This document shows, piece after piece, positions 61,964-64,000 of a stretch of DNA of 64,000 bases. Source of the DNA: Sphingobacterium sp. GVS05A (GTDB lineage Bacteria > Bacteroidota > Bacteroidia > Sphingobacteriales > Sphingobacteriaceae); contig NZ_JAHXYR010000005.1 in assembly GCF_019969845.1 (NCBI RefSeq), positions 248,001 through 312,000 of the forward strand. Reading direction: 5' to 3'. The position numbers and the translations under genes are program-made. The notes below the pieces were generated by a model. It worked only from the letters and a program-made list of their open reading frames with translations, had not been told where the DNA came from and did no database searches. How positions within the stretch are numbered: the first letter of the stretch is position 1; every line of letters starts with the position of its first letter.

Positions 61964-63349
61964 ATGAACATGAAAAGATTTTATTATTCTGCAGTAATAT
62001 TTACTGGTTTTTTTCTTGGAACGAACAACCTAATCCAAGCTCAACAGGTCGTTGGGGTAACCGAAGCTATACGTATGACTTTGGAACGTAATGTGCAAAT
62101 TAAGCAAGCCGAACTGAGTAAAGATCTCGCTGCTCAGGATTTATTTCAATCAAAAAGTAATTTATTACCTGATTTAAGAGCTTCCGTTGATCAAAATTTC
62201 CGTTACGGTTTTGCCTTCGATTTGACCTCAGCACAAATCGTCAACAATGCATGGACAAGAACTACTGCTGGATCGGTAGGGTCCAGCGTGAATATATTTC
62301 AAGGTTTTCAACAAGTCAACCAAATAAAAGCGAATAAATTACAGCTTGAATCAGCAGCCACACAGGTGGATAAAATAAAAAATGATCTTGTTTTAAATGT
62401 TCTGGTGAATTATTTAGAAGCCATCACCAACCATGAATTGATGGTAGCAAGTGAAGATCAGATTGCATTATCGAAACAACAATTCTCATTAGACTCCATT
62501 CAGTTTTCTGTGGGGAATAAGACTATTGCTGATCTTGCAAAATCAAAAAATCAGGTCGCTACGAATGAATTGAACAAAGTAAATTTGAAGAATTCGTACG
62601 AGATGTCCCTGTTAACTTTGAAACAATTGATGGAAATGCCTTCCGAAACGGTAATTTCTTTAGAACGCCCAAGTTTAGAGTCTGTTTTGCTAAATGCAGT
62701 AGATAAAAATGCGATGGATGTATATCAGAAAGCATTGACAAGACAACCAGATATTCATAAATCTGCTTTAGATAAGGATGCTGCATTAAAGCAAATCGAT
62801 ATTGCCAAAGGAGGGTATTACCCAACGCTTAATTTGAGTGTAAGCTATGGTACAAATTATTCTTCAGCGACAACTAGGCAAACGGACCCATTAGATATCA
62901 CAACGATATATCGTGTGCCTTTTAGCCAACAGATATCGGACAACAAATCATTTTTCACTGGTTTGTCACTTGCTGTACCAATTTTTTCTAAGAATCAGAA
63001 TAAGGTTAACGTCGCGAAAGCTAAGATTGGTTTAAAACAGGCCGAGGCTGCTGAGCAATTGGCAAAGAACAACTTAAATAAGGCCGTTAGCCAAGCTGTT
63101 TTGGACGTTAATGCCGCCAAACAAAAATATACTTCGGCAACGACAGCATTCGAAAGTGCTGAAACTGCTTACAAAGCAACCAAAGAACGATACGATATCG
63201 GAATGGCAAATTCCCTGGAACTATTTACCGCGCAGACCGAACGGAACAAAGCGGAATTTGATCTGATTCAAGCAAGATATAACGTAATATTCAGATCTAA
63301 GATTATTGATTATTACTTAGGAAATCCAATTCAATTCGACAACAATTAA
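61964..63349 (+). CDS. TolC-family outer-membrane efflux protein
   Basis: I choose the ATG at 61964 (MNMKRFYYSAVIFTGFFLGTNNLIQAQ), a clear signal peptide; 61952 and 61970 are alternatives. The 461-residue protein has two OEP repeats of long coiled coils: VTEAIRMTLERNVQIKQAELSKDLAAQDLFQSKSNLLPDLRASV (N-repeat) and QAVLDVNAAKQKYTSATTAFESAETAYKATKERYDIGMANSLELFTAQTERNKAEFDLIQARYNVIF (C-repeat). It should form the outer-membrane channel of an efflux or secretion system. The membrane-fusion protein gene begins 21 bp later. Confidence 0.93.
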   Translation: MNMKRFYYSAVIFTGFFLGTNNLIQAQQVVGVTEAIRMTLERNVQIKQAELSKDLAAQDLFQSKSNLLPDLRASVDQNFRYGFAFDLTSAQIVNNAWTRTTAGSVGSSVNIFQGFQQVNQIKANKLQLESAATQVDKIKNDLVLNVLVNYLEAITNHELMVASEDQIALSKQQFSLDSIQFSVGNKTIADLAKSKNQVATNELNKVNLKNSYEMSLLTLKQLMEMPSETVISLERPSLESVLLNAVDKNAMDVYQKALTRQPDIHKSALDKDAALKQIDIAKGGYYPTLNLSVSYGTNYSSATTRQTDPLDITTIYRVPFSQQISDNKSFFTGLSLAVPIFSKNQNKVNVAKAKIGLKQAEAAEQLAKNNLNKAVSQAVLDVNAAKQKYTSATTAFESAETAYKATKERYDIGMANSLELFTAQTERNKAEFDLIQARYNVIFRSKIIDYYLGNPIQFDNN

Positions 63350-63370
63350 CCTATTTGATTAACAAAAACA

Positions 63371-64000
63371 ATGGCAAAGAAAAAACGTAGTGTAGTAAAG
63401 ATTCTATTAATAGTCGTAGCGCTCCTGGCAATTTTTGTTTTGATCGGCTTTCAAGCCGGTTGGTTTGGAAAAGGAGAGATTACTAAAGTCGCTGTAGACG
63501 TTGTGAAGGAAACGGATGTAGATGAATTGGTGTCTGCCAGTGGAAAAATACAACCTGAAATAGAAGTTAAGCTGAGTTCGGAAGTTTCAGGTGAGGTTGT
63601 TGAACTAAATATCAAAGAAGGTGACTTTGTAAAAAAAGGGCAAGTACTTTGTCGGATCAAACCTGATATCTTACAGTCCGGCTATGATCGCTCTGTAGCA
63701 GCAATGAATTCGCAGCGTGCCAATCTCGCTGCTGCACAACAACAATTAAAACAACAGGAAGAAAATTTCAAAAATGTAGCTGCAACTTACAAGAGAAACC
63801 AAGAGCTTTTTGAAAAACGGGTTATTTCCGCAGCTGAAATGGATAAGAGTTCTTCTGAGTACTTTTCGACTCTTGCTGCCATTCAGGCGCAAAGAGAGAC
63901 TGTAAAATCAAGTAGATATGGTATCGATCAATCACAAGCTTCTGTCAAAGAAGCGCAGGATAACCTGAATAGAACAACCATTTATGCTCCGACAGACGGT
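63371..64000 (+). CDS. Membrane-fusion (HlyD/MacA-type) protein, N-terminal part (cut by window edge)
   Basis: The frame from the ATG at 63371 is open for 210 codons to the window edge. One N-terminal membrane helix (about 9-27, VVKILLIVVALLAIFVLIG) is followed by the biotinyl-lipoyl-like segment VSASGKIQPEIEVKLSSEVSGEVVELNIKEGDFVKKGQVLCRI and a long coiled coil (about 105-200), ending TTIYAPTDG, which begins the second half of the lipoyl domain. It links an inner-membrane transporter to TolC. The rest of the pump, probably a MacB-type ABC transporter, should lie beyond 64000. Confidence 0.92.
   Translation, partial: MAKKKRSVVKILLIVVALLAIFVLIGFQAGWFGKGEITKVAVDVVKETDVDELVSASGKIQPEIEVKLSSEVSGEVVELNIKEGDFVKKGQVLCRIKPDILQSGYDRSVAAMNSQRANLAAAQQQLKQQEENFKNVAATYKRNQELFEKRVISAAEMDKSSSEYFSTLAAIQAQRETVKSSRYGIDQSQASVKEAQDNLNRTTIYAPTDG

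Overview
The window looks like a chromosomal segment of a Bacteroidota bacterium of the Sphingobacteriaceae type (Sphingobacterium-like). This rests on the gene families seen (HmuY-like and DUF5018-like lipoproteins, DUF4249 proteins, carboxypeptidase-regulatory TonB receptors, monomeric isocitrate dehydrogenase), the absence of Shine-Dalgarno sequences, and several promoters that fit the Bacteroidota pattern TTTG-N19-TAnnTTTG. No phage, complete transposon, CRISPR array or rRNA operon was seen. The assignment comes from family knowledge, not from a database search.

Layout. 1-1612: start of a TonB-dependent receptor and a zinc-dependent phospholipase C/nuclease-like exported protein (minus). 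1787-4407: glycosyltransferase, FKBP isomerase and aldo/keto reductase, tightly packed (plus). 4412-7756: housekeeping genes on minus (kdsB, a deoxynucleoside kinase, trpS, mazG). 7895-12861: small unknown genes, a sulfatase, and an ArsR / SRPBCC / YdeI-like group. 13559-17997: an (alpha/alpha)6 glycosidase and a cluster of three membrane or exported proteins. 17998-19756: a gene-poor, decayed stretch with helically phased repeats, a frameshifted gene and small ORF remnants.

19757-32452 is the most interesting part: a heme/iron acquisition region. On minus lie an outer-membrane receptor, four HmuY-like lipoproteins, two DUF5018-like lipoproteins, a heme oxygenase and a 44-residue membrane protein that is easily missed. 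On plus lie hmuTUV (periplasmic hemin-binding protein, permease, ATPase) and an AraC-type regulator. Near-identical palindromes precede the receptor, the second lipoprotein block and the AraC gene, suggesting one iron or heme regulon. The inferred flow is: surface lipoproteins capture heme, the receptor imports it, HmuTUV moves it into the cytoplasm, and heme oxygenase releases the iron.

32453-38130: the four-gene ligase-associated DNA repair operon (exonuclease, ATP-dependent ligase, Lhr-like helicase, PdeM-like phosphoesterase). 38347-45073: a signalling operon (two hybrid sensor kinases, two single-domain receivers, a CheR methyltransferase but no CheB). 45414-46334: YceI-family protein between tRNA-Ser(UGA) and tRNA-Arg(UCU). 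46677-51488: alkyltransferase-like protein, DUF1697 protein, two aldo/keto reductases, a cyclophilin and a DUF308 membrane protein. 51762-53981: isocitrate dehydrogenase. 54086-58020: a GH43 enzyme, a META-domain protein, a secreted propeller-like protein and an esterase. 58173-61301: TonB receptor plus DUF4249 lipoprotein. 61305-64000: polysaccharide deacetylase, and a TolC-type channel with the start of its membrane-fusion partner, cut by the window edge.
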